Notes under the pieces: model-generated | Told to the model about the DNA's origin: nothing | The model's database searches: none | Seen by the model: the letters and a program-made list of their open reading frames with translations, nothing else | Assembly (NCBI GenBank): GCA_905201305.1 | Contig: CAJKNS010000021.1 | Coordinates: forward strand, 1 to 15,578 | Reading direction: 5' to 3' | Origin: an uncultured Eubacteriales bacterium | GTDB lineage: Bacteria; Bacillota; Clostridia; Oscillospirales; Oscillospiraceae | DNA length: 15,578 nt | In this document: positions 14,063-15,578 of the stretch, piece after piece | Layout of the letters: each line of letters starts with the position of its first letter | Numbering within the stretch: the first letter of the stretch is position 1 | Position numbers and translations under genes: made by a program

Positions 14063-15578
14063 ATGAAAAAAGCGATTTTTTTCCTGTTTTTCATATGTCT
14101 TTTGATTCCCAACGTGTTTGCGGACTACCAGGTGGACCAGGCAACGGTCAATGCTGAGGTGAGCACCAACGGGCGGACGCAGGTTACCGCGACCTATCAG
14201 CTGAGCTTTGATTCAGCCCAGGACCAGCTGTCGGTGCCGCTGCCCGACGGAAATATCAGCCGGGTATCTGCGGAAACCTACCGTTATAAGGTGAACAAAA
14301 CCGACAGCGGCGTTAATGTGGTGCTCAGCGGCAGCTTCACGGGAACACAGACAATCACGGTGTCCTACACGGTCAGCGACACCTATTCCACCACCTCGGA
14401 GGGGGAGGTTTATCAGCTGGGACTGGTCAGCTCACGCTGGGCAAGAAATGTGGGAGCGTGCAGCTTTCAGGTTATTTTGCCCCAGCCCAGCGGTACCATG
14501 CCGGAAGATTATGCCCTTGCTCCGGCGGTGCTCAGTGGCTACTATGGCGCGCTGAAGGATACGGAAACCGGCGTCAATGTAAACGGCACCATCGTTACCG
14601 GCAGCGTGGCGGATCGAATGGCATATGATTCCCTTACGGCACAGATCACTGTGCCCCAGGGGTACTTTTATGTGCGGTCCTCCGCCATTTCCATGATTCA
14701 TGTGACATATCTGGCAATTGGCATGATGGGCGTTCTTTTGCTGCTAATGATTTTCTGGCGGCTTCGGCTGCGGACGCCAAAGCAATCACCCCAGCCAAGA
14801 CTGTTGACGCCCGGCGGTCTGCTGCCCTGTCAGCTGACGCAGATCCTCGACGGCGGCACCTGTGATATTGCGGTGCTGATTCTGGAGTGGGCAAATCTCG
14901 GCTATCTGACGGTTGGCCGCACAAAAAAGGGCTATGTGGTGCTGACTCGGGTGATTCCCATGGGCAGCGAGCGAAGCAAGGCGGAACGGAAGCTGTTTCA
15001 GCGGATTTTTGCCACCGGCTATCGGGTGGCAGCCACGCCGGGTCGATTTGCCGCAGCCGGCGCTCGGTTCCGTGCAGCATCCCGAAAGAGTCTGAACCAT
15101 GTGATTTTTGATCCCAAGGGCGGCAATGTGGTGCTGGTACAAATCCCCTGCCGGATCCTGTTTGCGGTGGGTGTCGGCTATATGGTGCAGCAAATGCTGC
15201 CGGAGGGCGGCGGTTTTGTTGTATTGGCGGTGCTTGCCGGAATGGTGGGGTTCCTCTACAGCGTTTATCTGCACGGTGAAATTGCCCGGCGGGTTGCCCT
15301 CAAACGTACCTCCCTGCGCTACAGGATCACGCTGGGAATTGCGCTGGTGCTGCTGATCATGGGCTTCCTGGGCGGTGCGTTCCTGGAAATGCTCATCGGA
15401 CTGTTTGCATGCTGCTTTTCGGCGGTGGCAACCTCTGTGGGACCTCGGCGCAGCGCGCGCGGACAGGAGCTGCTCAGTCAGGCGCTTTTTCTGCAGCTTT
15501 TAATTGAGGTCAGCCGCGGTGTGCTGGATCACAATCTTTCTTATGTGACCAACGCGGTCTATGACGAAAAGACCATAG
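14063..15578 (+). CDS. DUF2207-type membrane protein, 3' end cut off by window
   Basis: Predicted membrane protein of unknown function resembling DUF2207 (COG4907) proteins. I read the frame codon by codon: 505 codons are open to the window edge with no stop, so the gene continues beyond it. The order fits the family. A signal peptide has likely cleavage after Ala20 (VFA-D). An outside beta-rich domain spans about 21-210, and a first membrane helix about 214-233. A cytoplasmic segment follows with the family-like pattern GGLLPCQLTQILDGGTCD, then a winged-helix-like EWANLGYLTVGR and AERKLFQRIF. Further hydrophobic stretches lie near 365-403 and 422-455. GGAG (14051-14054) lies eight bases before the ATG. 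It diverges from gtrA-tadA and has its own candidate promoter, so it need not belong to the polymer operon. Family moderately sure, function unknown. Confidence 0.82.
   Translation, partial: MKKAIFFLFFICLLIPNVFADYQVDQATVNAEVSTNGRTQVTATYQLSFDSAQDQLSVPLPDGNISRVSAETYRYKVNKTDSGVNVVLSGSFTGTQTITVSYTVSDTYSTTSEGEVYQLGLVSSRWARNVGACSFQVILPQPSGTMPEDYALAPAVLSGYYGALKDTETGVNVNGTIVTGSVADRMAYDSLTAQITVPQGYFYVRSSAISMIHVTYLAIGMMGVLLLLMIFWRLRLRTPKQSPQPRLLTPGGLLPCQLTQILDGGTCDIAVLILEWANLGYLTVGRTKKGYVVLTRVIPMGSERSKAERKLFQRIFATGYRVAATPGRFAAAGARFRAASRKSLNHVIFDPKGGNVVLVQIPCRILFAVGVGYMVQQMLPEGGGFVVLAVLAGMVGFLYSVYLHGEIARRVALKRTSLRYRITLGIALVLLIMGFLGGAFLEMLIGLFACCFSAVATSVGPRRSARGQELLSQALFLQLLIEVSRGVLDHNLSYVTNAVYDEKTI

Overview
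The window looks like chromosomal DNA of a Clostridia-class Firmicute, probably a gut Oscillospirales/Ruminococcaceae-type bacterium. This is an inference from the moderately high GC, Gram-positive lipoprotein signals with long Ala/Ser/Thr/Glu linkers, AGGAGG ribosome binding sites, a TagD close to the Bacillus enzyme, and the lack of any outer-membrane genes. No database search was possible, so species is not claimed. No tRNA, rRNA, CRISPR array, insertion sequence or phage gene was seen. Apart from the cut genes at both ends every gene looks intact, and no gap between genes exceeds about 220 bases.

Left part (1-5220, plus strand), three separate units. First is the 3' part of a large flavoenzyme: an old-yellow-enzyme barrel followed by an iron-sulfur cluster and an FAD/NAD(P) module, closed by a terminator. 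Next is an orphan extracellular solute-binding lipoprotein with its own terminator. Third is an acidic two-domain lipoprotein with an extended -10 promoter. The two lipoproteins share almost the same lipobox and linker but have unrelated mature parts.

Centre (5277-12928, minus strand): a compact eight-gene operon for a cell-surface glycopolymer, whose start and end both lie in the window. It begins at a near-consensus promoter hidden in the last codons of tadA. A leader of about 170 nt with nested inverted repeats follows. The genes run: initiating phosphoglycosyl transferase, DUF4422 glycosyltransferase-like protein, LicD phosphotransferase, TagD (CDP-glycerol synthesis), GT2 glycosyltransferase, Wzy/O-antigen-ligase-like polymerase, Wzx-like flippase and membrane acyltransferase. 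It ends at a perfect bidirectional terminator shared with the converging lipoprotein gene. The inferred job is building a lipid-linked repeat unit decorated with glycerol phosphate, flipping it, polymerising it and acylating it. The TagD-LicD pairing with no TagB/TagF-like polymerase is the most interesting point.

Right part (12894-15578): gtrA and tadA form a translationally coupled minus-strand pair just upstream of the polymer operon. A divergent DUF2207-type membrane protein gene runs off the right edge. The divergent intergenic region holds promoters on both strands and a short palindrome.
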